A stretch of DNA of 64,000 nucleotides from Amycolatopsis sp. CA-126428 (GTDB lineage Bacteria > Actinomycetota > Actinomycetes > Mycobacteriales > Pseudonocardiaceae), in the NCBI RefSeq assembly GCF_002904335.1, contig NZ_PPHF01000053.1:1-64000 (forward strand), written 5' to 3'. The notes beneath the pieces are model-generated. The model was not told where the DNA came from. It was given only the letters and a program-made list of their open reading frames with translations, and searched no databases. Below are positions 28,604-37,634 of this stretch, piece by piece (position 1 is the first letter of the stretch; every line of letters starts with the position of its first letter). Both the position numbers and the translations under genes were made by a program.

Positions 28604-29244
28604 GCAACAGCGGCCTTCTGAAGCGCCTTGGTCGCGCGCTCGAGCTCGTTCACCCGGGCCGGCTCGACGGGGTGCCCCGCGGCGGCCAGCCAGTTCGCGA
28701 GCATCCGGTGGCCGCCCTCGGTGAGCACGGACTCCGGGTGGAACTGGACACCTTCGAGGGGCAGCTCGCGGTGGCGCATGCCCATCACGATGCCGGACTC
28801 GGTCCGCCCGGTGACCTCGAAGACGGCGTCCGGAATCGTGTCCGGCACCACAGTCAGGGAGTGGTACCGGGTGGCCGTGAACTCCTCGGGCAGGTCCTTG
28901 AGGATGCCTTCGCCGGTGTGGCGCACCCGGCTCGTCTTGCCGTGGAGCAGCTCGGGCGCGCGGTCGACGGTCGCGCCGTAGACCACGCCGAGCGCCTGGT
29001 GACCGAGGCAGACGCCGAGCATCGGGGTGCGCGTCTCGGCGCACTTGCGGATGACGTCCATGCTCTGACCGGCGCGTTCGGGGGTGCCGGGACCCGGCGA
29101 GACGAGCACGGCGTCGAACTCGGGCACGCGGTCGAGGTCCACGACGTCGTTGCGCCAGACCGTGCAGTCGGCGCCGAGCTGGGCCAGGTACTGGACCAGG
29201 TTGTAGACGAAGCTGTCGTAGTTGTCGACGACGAGAACGCGCAT
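28600..29244 (-). CDS. trpG: aminodeoxychorismate/anthranilate synthase glutaminase subunit (PabA/TrpG)
   Basis: About 214 residues starting MRVLVVDNYDSF at 29244; the frame is open a little further but without a ribosome site. It is a class I glutamine amidotransferase: PGPGTPE, the nucleophile cysteine in GVCLGHQA, and the His-Glu pair in QFHPES. It releases ammonia from glutamine for anthranilate (tryptophan) or 4-amino-4-deoxychorismate (folate); one subunit often serves both. Its place next to pknB on the opposite strand matches mycobacterial trpG. The divergent fprA-like gene shares a 76-85 base promoter region with an iron-box motif. Confidence 0.92.
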   Translation of the reverse strand: MRVLVVDNYDSFVYNLVQYLAQLGADCTVWRNDVVDLDRVPEFDAVLVSPGPGTPERAGQSMDVIRKCAETRTPMLGVCLGHQALGVVYGATVDRAPELLHGKTSRVRHTGEGILKDLPEEFTATRYHSLTVVPDTIPDAVFEVTGRTESGIVMGMRHRELPLEGVQFHPESVLTEGGHRMLANWLAAAGHPVEPARVNELERATKALQKAAVA

Positions 29245-29295
29245 GGCGCCGAGCTTACCGGCTCCCACCTGGTGGACCGTACGCCAAATCACATT

Positions 29296-29314
29296 TTAGG
29301 TTAGGTGATCCTAA
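29296..29314. promoter_or_regulatory. IdeR/DtxR-type iron box
   Basis: The 19 bases TTAGGTTAGGTGATCCTAA match the known IdeR/DtxR consensus at 16 of 19 positions by my count, with the two outer TTAGG/CCTAA parts intact. It sits between trpG and the fprA-like gene and overlaps a likely -10 (TAACTT, 29312-29317) of the latter. Repression of the reductase in iron-rich conditions is the expected result. Confidence 0.72.
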
Positions 29315-29329
29315 CTTACCGTGGAGGGG

Positions 29330-30677
29330 GTGAGCCGATCTCTTCGTGTAGCCGTGGTGGGTGCCGGTCCCGCCGGGATCTACGCCGCCGACATCCTGGA
29401 CAAGTCCGACGCCGACGTCTCCATCGACCTGTTCGAGCGGATGCCCGCGCCCTTCGGGCTGATCCGGTACGGCGTCGCACCCGATCACCCGCGCATCAAG
29501 GGGCATCGTGACGGCGCTGGAGAAGGTGCTCTCGAAGCCGAACGTCCGGCTGCTGGGCAACATCGACTACGGCACCGACATCAAGCTCGACGAACTGCGC
29601 GAGTTCTACGACGCGGTGATCTTCTCCACCGGCGCGTCCGCCGACCGCGCGCTGGACATCCCGGGCATCGACCTGGACGGCAGCTACGGCGCCGCCGACT
29701 TCGTCTCCTGGTACGACGGCCACCCGGACGTCCCGCGCACCTGGCCGCTGACCGCTTCCTCGGTCGCCGTCCTCGGCGTCGGGAACGTCGCCCTGGACGT
29801 GGCGCGGGTGCTGGCGAAGACGGCCGACGAACTGCTGGCCACCGACATCCCGGACAACGTCTACCAGGGGCTCAAGGCCAGCCCGGTGACGGACGTGCAC
29901 GTGTTCGGCCGCCGCGGCCCGGCGCAGGCGAAGTTCACGCCGCTGGAGCTGCGGGAGCTGGACCACTCGCCGAACGTCGAGGTCATCGTGTACCCCGAGG
30001 ACATCGAGTTCGACGAAGGCAGCATCGCCGCGCTGCGGGCGTCGAAGCAGATCGACATGGTCGTGAAGACGCTGCAGGAGTGGGCGATCCGCGAGCCGGG
30101 CACCCGCCCGCGGCGGCTGCACCTGCACTTCTTCCACTCGCCGGCCGAAATCGTCGGCGAGGACGGCCGCGTCACCGGCCTGCGCACCGAGCGGACCGAG
30201 CTGACCGGCGACGGGAACGTCCGCGGCACCGGCGAATTCCACGAGTGGGACGTCCAGGCGGTGTACCGCGCGGTCGGCTACCTGTCGTCGCACCTGCCGG
30301 AGCTCCCGTTCGACCACGTCGCGGGCGTGGTGCCGAACCAGGCCGGGCGTGTGCTGGACCTGGACGAGAACCAGCTGCCGGGCGTGTACGTCACGGGCTG
30401 GATCAAGCGCGGCCCGATCGGCCTGATCGGCCACACGAAGGGCGACGCGGCGGAGACGATCGCGAGCCTCCTGGCGGACGCGGACACGCTGGCGGCACCG
30501 AGGTTCGCGTCCCCCGACGCGATCCTCGACTTCCTCGAAGCACGCGGAATCCCGTTCACGAACTGGGACGGCTGGGGCCGCCTGGACGCCCACGAGAAGT
30601 CGCTGGGCTCGGCGGCGGGCCGGGACCGCATCAAGGTCGTCGAGCGCGAGGAGATGACCCGAGTCTCGCGCGGCTAA
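29330..30677 (+). pseudogene. fprA: NADPH-ferredoxin/adrenodoxin-type reductase (FprA-like), broken by a one-base insertion
   Basis: The product would be an FAD-containing NADPH-ferredoxin reductase. The first frame encodes [14 protein letters not shown] (FAD binding) and ends its homology at [11 protein letters not shown]. The second frame resumes at IVTALEKVL and runs through the NADPH site [22 protein letters not shown], and [18 protein letters not shown] to a stop at 30677. The break is at a G run, 29500-29503: removing one G joins RIKG to IVTALEK as in intact relatives. The gene is otherwise fully conserved, so this is a fresh mutation or a sequencing error. The start is a GTG at 29330 (or 29321) with no clear ribosome site; the message may be nearly leaderless. 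Confidence 0.82.
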
Positions 30678-30681
30678 GGCT

Positions 30682-30723
30682 CGTGAGTGGTAACGCGGGT
30701 TCTAACCCGCGTTACCACTCACG
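30682..30723. repeat. 20-bp-arm inverted repeat, hairpin family copy 2
   Basis: Two perfectly complementary 20-base arms (30682-30701 and 30704-30723) around CT. The outer twelve bases of each arm equal those of the copy at 11311; inside, ATGA has become ACGC with matching changes on the other side. It lies between convergent genes, and the stop codon of the response regulator (30719-30721) is inside the right arm. Confidence 0.85.
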
Positions 30724-31375
30724 ACCGGCCGAGGTAGGCGAGGACCGCCATCACCCGGCGGTTGGTGTCGTCCGACGCCGTGATGTCGAGCTTGGCGAAG
30801 ATGTTCGCGGTGTGCTTGCCGACCGCGCCCTCGCTGAAGTGCAGCTTCGCGGCGATTGCGGCGTTCGAACAGCCTTCCGCCATCAGCGAAAGGACCTCAC
30901 GCTCCCGCTGCGTCAGGGCGGCCAAGGGGTCGGAGGCGTGGCCCGCCACCAGTTTCGCGATGACCTCGGGGTCCATCACCGTGCCACCGGCGGCGACCCG
31001 GCGGACGGCGTCGATGAACTGCTCGGCGTTGAAGACCCGGTCCTTCAGCAGGTAACCGATCGCGCCGGTGCCGTCGGCCAGCAGCTCGCGCGCGTACAGC
31101 TGCTCGACGTGCTGCGAGAGCACGAGGATCGGCAGCCCGGGGACCTCCCGGCGAGCGGCCAGCGCGGCCTGCAGGCCCTCGTCGGTGTTCGTCGGCGGCA
31201 TCCGGACGTCCACAATGGACACATCGGGGCGTTCGGCGCGCAGGGCCGCCACGAGTTCCGGGCCGCTGCCGACGGCTGCGACGACGTCGAAGCCGTGTGC
31301 GGTCAGGAGGTGTGTCAGGCCGTCTCGGAGGAGGTACTGGTCCTCGGCGACGAGGGTTCGAGGTCGAGCTGACAC
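30719..31375 (-). CDS. NarL/LuxR-family response regulator
   Basis: This 218-residue protein has a receiver domain (about 5-125) with the acidic pair in VAEDQ, the phospho-acceptor aspartate in [10 protein letters not shown] and the lysine in YLLKDR. The C-terminal LuxR-type helix-turn-helix is [12 protein letters not shown] to [11 protein letters not shown]. It should bind DNA when phosphorylated by the adjacent histidine kinase. The GTG start lies 61 bases inside the 3' end of the kinase gene. The stop codon is embedded in the hairpin repeat. Its likely target is the divergent ABC exporter upstream of the kinase. Confidence 0.92.
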   Translation of the reverse strand: MSARPRTLVAEDQYLLRDGLTHLLTAHGFDVVAAVGSGPELVAALRAERPDVSIVDVRMPPTNTDEGLQAALAARREVPGLPILVLSQHVEQLYARELLADGTGAIGYLLKDRVFNAEQFIDAVRRVAAGGTVMDPEVIAKLVAGHASDPLAALTQREREVLSLMAEGCSNAAIAAKLHFSEGAVGKHTANIFAKLDITASDDTNRRVMAVLAYLGRS

Positions 31376-33138
31376 GGGATCTCCAGGGTCGCCTTCGTCG
31401 GGCCGCCGATCGGGCTGGTCAGCGTCAACCTACCGTCGAAGGCGCCCAGCCGGCGCTCGATTCCCCGCAGTCCCGAACCCCGGGCCGGATTCGCCCCGCC
31501 CGGCCCCTCGTCGGTGACGACCACCGTCAGGAGACCGTCAGCGAACTCCACCTCGATCGACACCCGTTTCGCGCCGTGCTTCGCCGCGTTGCCCAGCAGT
31601 TCCGACACCGCGAAGTACACGCACGCCTCGACCGGCTCCTCGACCCGCCCCGGCAGCGAGCCCGTGACCTCGGACTTCAGCGGGCTGTCCATGGCCAGCG
31701 CGCGCACCGCGTCCAGCAGCCCGCGTTCGGACAGCACCGGCGGGTGGATGCCGCGAATCAGCACCCGCAGTTCGGTGAGCGCCTCCGACGACGCCGTCCG
31801 CAATTCGGCCGCGAGCCGTTTCGCGGCCGCCGGATCGGTGTCCACCAGCGCCTCGACCGCGCCGAGCTTCATGCCCATCGCGACCAGCCGCGACTGGATG
31901 CCGTCGTGCAGGTCGCGCTCGATCCGGCGCAGCTCGGCGGCCTGCGTCACCGTGACGTCGGACCGGGTCTGCTTCAGCCGTTCGACGCGCTGGGCCAGCC
32001 GCGTCGCCTCGGTCGGCCCGAACCACACGCGGGCGAAGCGGGCCTGCTGGCGCGCGAGCCACGGCGCCGCGGCCAAGCCGGCGAACACCATCGCCAGCAT
32101 GACCGGGGTCTGCGCGAGGGCGCCCAGGTGCGTCGACACCGCGGGGAACGGGGACCAGTCGATGCGCGGCGACACGAACGGCCGCCAGATCCAGAGCGCC
32201 CCGAGGCCGAGGAGTCCGCGGCTGACCAACGCCATCGTCGGCAGGATCATGACGAACGAAACCAGCGGGACGAGCAGGCTGCCGAGGAGGTCGCGCCAGG
32301 TGGCGCGGTCGCGGTAGACCCACCGCGTGCGGGCGTGCTGGACCGGCCAGAACGGCTCCTCGTACAACTGCCTGCCGACCTGGTAGAGCCCGTCGGCGCG
32401 GGGCACCGGCAAGCCGGGTGGCGGCAGGTACGGCCGCGCGATCTGCACCCCGGTCCAGTTCCCGATCTCGCGGCGCAACGTGTCCGTGATCGTCCGGTTC
32501 GCCAGCACGACCGGGGTGGCCAGCGGCATGAAGAAGATCATCACGACCAGCTGGAAGCTCGCGAAGACCAGCTGCACCACCGAAACCGCGAACAACCCGA
32601 GCTGGTGACCCAGCGCTTCGAGGTGCCGGTGCAGCCAGTTCTTGCGCGCCGGCTCGGCGGGCGGACGCGGCCCGACCCACCAGCGCGTCCACCGGCCGTA
32701 GCCGCGCAACACCACCGGGCCGCCGAGCAGCACGGCGACCGGCAGCAGCAGCGTGCACAGCGGGTTCACCAGCTGCCACCCGAATTCCCGGCTCGTAGCG
32801 GGGTCTTCCATCGCCCAGGTGAGCCGGTGCTGCCAGCTGATCCAGAACGCCCGCTTGTAGAGCTGGTTGCCGTCGCGGTACCAGCCGTCGCGCTCCCGCA
32901 CGGGCTCCGGTGGCTCGGGCCGGTACGGCGCCTCGATCTCGACGCCGCACCAGCGCCCGGCCAGCACACGCATGCGCGCCGAACGGCCACGGGCCCACAG
33001 GAGCGTGGGGCCGAAGAAGAAGACCAGCCCGACGCACAGCAGCGCGAAGGTGAGCAGCTGGATCAGGACGTCCACCCAGCTGAGCAACGCGAACGCGGCC
33101 AGCGCGAACGCCCGGCCGATGGCACGCAGGTACGTCAT
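31315..33138 (-). CDS. two-component sensor histidine kinase (HisKA_3 type) with duplicated membrane sensor region
   Basis: About 607 residues from the ATG at 33138, which follows a strong AGGAGGTG ribosome site. The N-terminal 370 residues hold two similar membrane sensor units, each with an ELYxE/QLYxxPFW-like element ([15 protein letters not shown] and [15 protein letters not shown]) and paired hydrophobic segments. The dimerisation and phospho-acceptor helix has the histidine in [12 protein letters not shown]. The ATPase part has [10 protein letters not shown] and DEGPGG. It phosphorylates the regulator encoded by the overlapping downstream gene. The signal is probably membrane stress or a membrane-active compound, judged from the linked exporter. 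Confidence 0.9.
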   Translation of the reverse strand: MTYLRAIGRAFALAAFALLSWVDVLIQLLTFALLCVGLVFFFGPTLLWARGRSARMRVLAGRWCGVEIEAPYRPEPPEPVRERDGWYRDGNQLYKRAFWISWQHRLTWAMEDPATSREFGWQLVNPLCTLLLPVAVLLGGPVVLRGYGRWTRWWVGPRPPAEPARKNWLHRHLEALGHQLGLFAVSVVQLVFASFQLVVMIFFMPLATPVVLANRTITDTLRREIGNWTGVQIARPYLPPPGLPVPRADGLYQVGRQLYEEPFWPVQHARTRWVYRDRATWRDLLGSLLVPLVSFVMILPTMALVSRGLLGLGALWIWRPFVSPRIDWSPFPAVSTHLGALAQTPVMLAMVFAGLAAAPWLARQQARFARVWFGPTEATRLAQRVERLKQTRSDVTVTQAAELRRIERDLHDGIQSRLVAMGMKLGAVEALVDTDPAAAKRLAAELRTASSEALTELRVLIRGIHPPVLSERGLLDAVRALAMDSPLKSEVTGSLPGRVEEPVEACVYFAVSELLGNAAKHGAKRVSIEVEFADGLLTVVVTDEGPGGANPARGSGLRGIERRLGAFDGRLTLTSPIGGPTKATLEIPCQLDLEPSSPRTSTSSETA

Positions 33139-33307
33139 CCCACACCTCCTTCTCCCCCGGATCCTCGCCGACCGGCGCCGGACGCGCACTGCCCCAAGCC
33201 CCACGAAGGGGGTGGGCCCAGCCCCACCCCCGCTTCAGCAAAACGCTACCTGAGCTGGGGTTTCAGCGTCATTACGGCCGCGGCCGCCGGTTCGTAGGTT
33301 CAGAGCC

Positions 33308-34021
33308 ATGCCACTCATCGAAGTCACCGACCTCCGCAAGCGCTACGGCACCCGGGTCGCGGTCGACGGCGTTTCGTTCACCGTCGAGCGCGGCGAAATC
33401 TTCGGCATCCTCGGCACGAACGGCGCCGGGAAGACCACCACCGTCGAATGCCTCCAGGGCCTGCGCCGGGCCGACGGCGGCACGATTTCCGTCCTCGGCC
33501 TGGACCCGGCGGCCGACCACGCGGCGCTGACCCGCCGCGTCGGCGTCCAGCTGCAGGAGAGCCAGCTGCCCGCGAAGCTGCGGGTGCGCGAAGCCCTCGA
33601 GCTGTTCGCGTCCTTCTACCCGGACCCCGCCGACGTCGACGTCCTGCTCGACCAGCTCGGCCTCCGCGACCACGCCCGCAGCTACTTCGGAAAGCTGTCC
33701 GGCGGCCAGAAACAACGCGTGTCGATCGCGCTGGCCCTGGTGGGCCGGCCGGAGCTGGCGATCCTCGACGAGCTGACCACCGGGCTCGACCCGCACGCCC
33801 GCCGCGAAACGTGGGAGCTCGTCGAAGGCGTCCGCGCCACCGGCGTGACCGTCCTGCTGGTCACCCACTTCATGGACGAGGCCGAACGGCTCTGCGACCG
33901 CGTCGCGATCTTCGACGCCGGGCGCGTGGTCGCCACCGGCACCCCGACCGAGCTCCGCGCCGCGGCCGGAGCCTCCACTTTGGACGACGCGTTCGTCTCG
34001 CTGACCAGGAGCGCCCGATGA
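33308..34021 (+). CDS. ABC-2 type exporter ATP-binding protein
   Basis: This 237-residue ATPase has Walker A GTNGAGKTT, signature LSGGQKQR, Walker B LAILDELTTGLD and the H-loop in VTHFMDEAERL. In the Walker B region the residue after DE is leucine instead of the usual proline (DELTTG for DEPTTG). It is divergent from the histidine kinase gene across 169 bases and overlaps the permease gene by four bases. Such exporters often remove peptides or antibiotics and are induced by the neighbouring two-component system. Confidence 0.9.
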   Translation: MPLIEVTDLRKRYGTRVAVDGVSFTVERGEIFGILGTNGAGKTTTVECLQGLRRADGGTISVLGLDPAADHAALTRRVGVQLQESQLPAKLRVREALELFASFYPDPADVDVLLDQLGLRDHARSYFGKLSGGQKQRVSIALALVGRPELAILDELTTGLDPHARRETWELVEGVRATGVTVLLVTHFMDEAERLCDRVAIFDAGRVVATGTPTELRAAAGASTLDDAFVSLTRSAR

Positions 34022-34752
34022 CCACCTTCACCAAGCTCACCGCCACCGAAGCGAAGATCTTCCTCCGGTCGCCGTTCATGCCGATCGCCGGCGTCCTGCT
34101 GCCGTCGGTCCTGCTGCTCGCGATCGGCGCGATCCCCGGCATGAGCGAACCCAGCGCGGCGGCGGGCGGGTACCGGTTCATCGACGCCTGGGTGCCGTCG
34201 CTGATTGTCGTCAGCCTCGCGATGCTGGCGCTGCAGTCGATCCCGGCCGCCGTCGCCACCTACCGCGAGCAGGGCGTGCTGCGGCGGCTGGCCACGACCC
34301 CGGTGCACCCGGCGAACCTGCTGGTGGCCCAGCTGGTGATTCACGTCGTGGTCGCGCTGACCGGCATCGCGCTCGTGCTCGGCCTGGCCAACGCCGTCTA
34401 CGACGTCCCGTTGCCGAAACACCCGTTGCTGTTCATGGCGACACTGCTGCTCGGCGTGGTCTCGACGTTCTCCCTGGGCCTGATCACGGCGTCGATCGCC
34501 GGCACGGCCAAGAGCGCCGGCGGCCTCGCGATGATCACGTTCGTCCCGATCATGTTCTTCGGCGGCGTCTACCTGCCGCGGCCGCTGCTCCCGGAGGTCC
34601 TGCGCCGGATCGGCGACTACGTGCCGCCGGGCTCGCAGCCGCTGCAGGACGCGTGGGTCGGGACCGGCGTCCAGCCGCTGCAGCTGGCCGCGCTCGCCGC
34701 CTTCGCGGTGCTGGGAACGGCGTTGGCGGCGAAGCTCTTCCGCTGGGAATGA
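34018..34752 (+). CDS. ABC-2 type exporter permease
   Basis: About 244 residues starting MTTFTKLTATEAKIF at 34018; earlier in-frame starts lie inside the ATPase gene. It has six hydrophobic segments and the ABC-2 layout, including LIVVSLAMLALQSIPAAVATYREQGVLRRL (cut here to its core VATYREQGVLRRLATTPV) on the cytoplasmic side and a late MFFGGVYLPRPLLPE loop. It forms the membrane part of the exporter with the upstream ATPase (ATGA overlap). Substrate unknown. Confidence 0.88.
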   Translation: MTTFTKLTATEAKIFLRSPFMPIAGVLLPSVLLLAIGAIPGMSEPSAAAGGYRFIDAWVPSLIVVSLAMLALQSIPAAVATYREQGVLRRLATTPVHPANLLVAQLVIHVVVALTGIALVLGLANAVYDVPLPKHPLLFMATLLLGVVSTFSLGLITASIAGTAKSAGGLAMITFVPIMFFGGVYLPRPLLPEVLRRIGDYVPPGSQPLQDAWVGTGVQPLQLAALAAFAVLGTALAAKLFRWE

Positions 34753-34852
34753 CCGGGCCTTCCGCCAAAGTGGTGATGATCATCGTTTTCTCTTGTGGCC
34801 GGGCCACCCGGCCGGTAGCCAAGAGGGTGGCCCTGCTCAAACTGGAGGTTCG

Positions 34853-35245
34853 ATGTCCCTGGACGTGTCACCCGCGTTGCTGGAGAAGGCCGAGCGCGGG
34901 GAGGTCACCGACGCCGAGTTCGTCACCTGCGTCAAGGAATCCCTGCCGTACGCCTGGGAAGTCATCACCGGCGTCATCGCCGACGCCGAGGGCGCGGCCG
35001 ACGGCTTCGCCGACAACGAGACGCCGCCGCCGAGCGAGGCCGCCCGCGGGCAGCTGCTGCGAGCTCTGGCCTCGGACGCGATCCGCGGCGGCCTCGAACG
35101 CCACTTCGGCGTCAAGCTGGCCTTCCAGAACTGCCACCGGGTCGCGGTCTTCAAGAAGTCCGAATTGGACGGTGACCGCTACCGCGCGTTCGTCTCGCCG
35201 CGCGGCCAGCTGCTCAACCAGAGCCCGGAACTGCGGGACTGCTAG
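34853..35245 (+). CDS. conserved actinobacterial protein of unknown function (SCO5389-like)
   Basis: About 130 residues starting MSLDVSPALL at 34853, which has a GGAGG ribosome site; the in-frame GTG at 34793 has none. The protein is acidic at the start, and contains EFVTCVKESLPYAWEVI, a flexible FADNETPPPSE loop and LERHFGVKLAFQNCHRVAVF. This pattern recalls a small conserved actinobacterial family (SCO5389 type) without known function; I give that name with moderate confidence. No signal peptide or membrane segment. It stands alone after the exporter. Confidence 0.78.
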   Translation: MSLDVSPALLEKAERGEVTDAEFVTCVKESLPYAWEVITGVIADAEGAADGFADNETPPPSEAARGQLLRALASDAIRGGLERHFGVKLAFQNCHRVAVFKKSELDGDRYRAFVSPRGQLLNQSPELRDC

Positions 35246-35806
35246 CCCGCAGCGCGGGCAGCACCTCGGTGCCGATCCGCGCGATGTTCGCGTACGTGCC
35301 CTCCGGCGCACCCGACGCTTCCACGAGCATCAGCACGTGGGTGACGCCGGTGCGCCGGCGGCTCGTTTCCAGCGTCCGGACGCGGCGCTGCGCACGACGG
35401 CACCGGCGCCGACCTGGGAGAGCACGGTCGAGACGTGGTTCGCCGGCTTCCCGTAGGCCGCGACGGTGGCGGCTTTCTCCTCGTCGCCGGCGTGCAGGCC
35501 GAGCAGCAGCGGCAGGTTCCGCTCGGCGGCCTGCCGCACCGCGGCCGACCCCGGCCCACCACACGCGACGACGTCCGGCCGCCGTTCGAGCGCGGGCACC
35601 ACCGGCACCTCCCGGAAGGCGAAGTGCCGCCCCTGAGCGCGTAGCCGGCCGGTCGTGGCCCGCAGTAAGACGTCGAGGGTCTCCTCGAAGCCGGTTTCGT
35701 AGCGGTCCAGCCCGGTGCCGAAGACCTCGAGGTCCTGCCACGGCCCGACCTCGTTCCGCGGGTCTTCCGGCGGCCGGTTGGACCGGTCCTTCTGACGTGT
35801 TTTCAC
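35214..35806 (-). pseudogene. remnant of a luciferase-like (LLM) flavin monooxygenase
   Basis: Two frames carry pieces of one LLM-class protein. The upstream piece (about 35390-35806) reads WQDLEVFGTGLDRYETGFEE, then FAFREVPVVP, NLPLLLGLHAGDEEKAA and NHVSTVLSQVGAGAV. The downstream piece, in another frame (about 35235-35370), reads TGVTHVLMLVEASGAP and IARIGTEVLPALRAS, the usual C-terminus. Both the N-terminal third and about 50 residues in the middle are absent, and the frame changes near 35360-35410. The gene is therefore dead; it would have used FMN or F420. It overlaps the end of the preceding gene by 32 bases. Confidence 0.72.
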
Positions 35807-35858
35807 GGCGGCCCCTCTCCCGGAAGGGCAACGGCCCGCCCGCCCGGCGGGTTCCGGC

Positions 35859-36014
35859 TCAGTTGACGGCGACCTCGTTGAACCACAGCCGCGGCTCCAG
35901 CCACGGGAACACCACGAACATCAGCAGCGCGATCACGCCGAGCGCCAGCACGACCGCGATCGTCAGCTTCGCCGCGAACGGACCGGGGAGCTTCCGCCAG
36001 ATCCAGGCGTACAT
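35859..36014 (-). CDS. 51-residue single-pass membrane protein coupled to the class E sortase
   Basis: A short frame starting MYAWIWRKLPGPF and ending LWFNEVAVN. It has one clear transmembrane segment (LTIAVVLALGVIALLMFVVF) and a short Pro/Trp-containing outer tail (PWLEPRLWF). The ATG overlaps the sortase stop by four bases (ATGA), so it is translated from the same message. Similar tiny membrane proteins accompany this sortase region in related actinomycetes, as far as I recall, but the function is not known. It could be a sortase accessory or a division-linked peptide. Confidence 0.78.
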   Translation of the reverse strand: MYAWIWRKLPGPFAAKLTIAVVLALGVIALLMFVVFPWLEPRLWFNEVAVN

Positions 36015-37126
36015 CAGGCCTCCCCGATCTTCGAGAGCAGGTCGCCGTAGTCCTTGACCTGGTTCTTCGGCACCTGCTGGGTCAGCACCGAGGTGATGAT
36101 GAGCCGCTCCTTGGCGGAGAACTGCGGGTGGCAGGTGGTGAGCGTGAGCAGCGCGGCCTGCTGGGCCTTCGGCAGCACCTCGGCGCCCTTGTACGGGACC
36201 GGGTTCACCGCGGTGCCCTGGCTGGGCAGCACGACCTTGCGGCCGAAGGTCTCGCTGTAGGCGCCGCCGTCTTCGGCGTTCTGGTCACGCAGGGTGGAGA
36301 CGCCCTTGCACTTCGGATCGGCGCCCTTGCCGCCGGCCCAGTCCTTCATCTCGTCGTCGTAGGGCAGGACTTTGTAGATGTAGAAGTCGCTGGAGGTTTC
36401 GATCACGATCTGGTCACAAGAGGAGAGGTTGTCCAGGTCGTTGAACGGGGCACCCTTACCGACGCGGTGGCCGGCCACCGCGAAGTTGCCGGGCTCGCCG
36501 GGCAGCGACGTGCCCTTGTAGTGGCCGGGGCCGACTTCGAGGGCCGCGTCGTCGGTGCCCTCCTGGATGGTGAAGTTGTAGTCGACGCCGAAGCTGGGGA
36601 TGTGGATGCGGGCGAACGCCTTGCCGTCGACCAGCTCGGGGTGCAGCGTGCGGTCGTGCGCCCACTCGCCGTCGAGCTGGTCACTCGCCTCGGACTGCTT
36701 GCCCGCCGAGAAGAGGTCGGTCACGTACAGCTCGTAGACCATGAACAGCAGCACGACCAGGCCCAGCGTGATGAGGATCTCGCCGGCCGTCCGGATCGCG
36801 ACGCCGCCCTTGCCGAGCGCGGCCGGGGCGGGCTTCTCCTCGGTTGCCGTACCGCCCTTCCCGACCGGGGCGAAGATGACCGTCTCCTCGTTCGCGCCGG
36901 GCGGCGGGGTCGGGCCGGTGTAGCGGCGGGGCGGCTGCCCCTGCGGAGGCCGGGGCGGCCGGCCCTGAGCGCCGCGCTGGGGCGGCCGGGGTGGCACCTG
37001 GCCACGCGGGGGCGTGGCGGAACGCCCCGGCGACGGTGGCCGGCGCGGCGGCATGGGCTCGCGCGGGGGCGTGGGCTGTCCGGGGTATCTGCGCCGGTCG
37101 TCGTCCGGTCCTTCGCGCGTAGCCAC
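36014..37126 (-). CDS. class E sortase
   Basis: About 370 residues from the GTG at 37126 (AGAGGAGC upstream). A long Pro/Arg-rich cytoplasmic N-terminus (about 1-120) precedes one transmembrane segment (AGEILITLGLVVLLFMVYELYV, cut at ILITLGLVVLLFMVYELYV). The sortase barrel follows, with catalytic histidine in FAVAGHRVG, cysteine in LTTCHPQFSAKERLII and the arginine in the same stretch. Class E sortases attach proteins with an LAxTG motif to the wall of actinobacteria. The gene lies close to crgA, as in streptomycetes. Its stop overlaps the 51-residue membrane protein. Confidence 0.9.
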   Translation of the reverse strand: MATREGPDDDRRRYPGQPTPPREPMPPRRPPSPGRSATPPRGQVPPRPPQRGAQGRPPRPPQGQPPRRYTGPTPPPGANEETVIFAPVGKGGTATEEKPAPAALGKGGVAIRTAGEILITLGLVVLLFMVYELYVTDLFSAGKQSEASDQLDGEWAHDRTLHPELVDGKAFARIHIPSFGVDYNFTIQEGTDDAALEVGPGHYKGTSLPGEPGNFAVAGHRVGKGAPFNDLDNLSSCDQIVIETSSDFYIYKVLPYDDEMKDWAGGKGADPKCKGVSTLRDQNAEDGGAYSETFGRKVVLPSQGTAVNPVPYKGAEVLPKAQQAALLTLTTCHPQFSAKERLIITSVLTQQVPKNQVKDYGDLLSKIGEA

Positions 37127-37312
37127 GCAAGCTCCTCTCAACCCGCGTCGAACCCTGGGTGACGCCCTTGTCACGGTCCGGGAAATCCGACCACTCCTGG
37201 CCGCTGCTTTCCTGCGGTCGTTTACGTTAACGTGTGCACGTGGCGCCGGTTGCGCACCCTCAGCGGGACATCGCCACCAGACGAGCCCGAAGAGCACCGC
37301 GAGGAACACACG

Positions 37313-37579
37313 ATGCCCAAGTCCAAGGTCCGCAAGAAGACCGCTTACACCCCGCCTGCCGACCGGCGCACGCCGGTGAAGGTGCGGGCCGCCGGCCCGA
37401 CCGGCCTGGCCTGGAAGATCCCCATGTTCGGGCTGATGCTGCTCGGCCTGGTGTGGCTGCTGGTCAACTACATCGCCGGGGACAAGATCTCCTGGATGGC
37501 CGACCTGGGCAACTGGAACTTCGCCGGTGGGTTCGCGCTGATGATCGCGGGTCTTCTCATGACGATGCGCTGGCGCTGA
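37313..37579 (+). CDS. crgA: CrgA, cell division membrane protein
   Basis: This 88-residue protein starts MPKSKVRKK at 37313. The conserved basic N-terminus is followed by [13 protein letters not shown] and two transmembrane segments ([16 protein letters not shown] and [14 protein letters not shown]) with a short LGNWNF link; this is the whole CrgA family pattern. CrgA recruits FtsZ-ring and septal wall-synthesis proteins, including PbpA partners, in actinobacteria. The gene is divergent from the sortase gene across 186 bases, a stretch that contains the short palindrome ACGTTAACGT at 37224-37233. Confidence 0.95.
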   Translation: MPKSKVRKKTAYTPPADRRTPVKVRAAGPTGLAWKIPMFGLMLLGLVWLLVNYIAGDKISWMADLGNWNFAGGFALMIAGLLMTMRWR

Positions 37580-37634
37580 TTATTACTCCGATCAGCGGCT
37601 TGACGTCGAATTACAGTGGTGTGACTCATCCCCA

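Noticed and set aside
30678..31372. Continuation of the first fprA frame to 31372
   Set aside because: After the frameshift the translation is Arg/Gly/Pro-rich shadow of fprA and of the response regulator; it is not a fusion protein.
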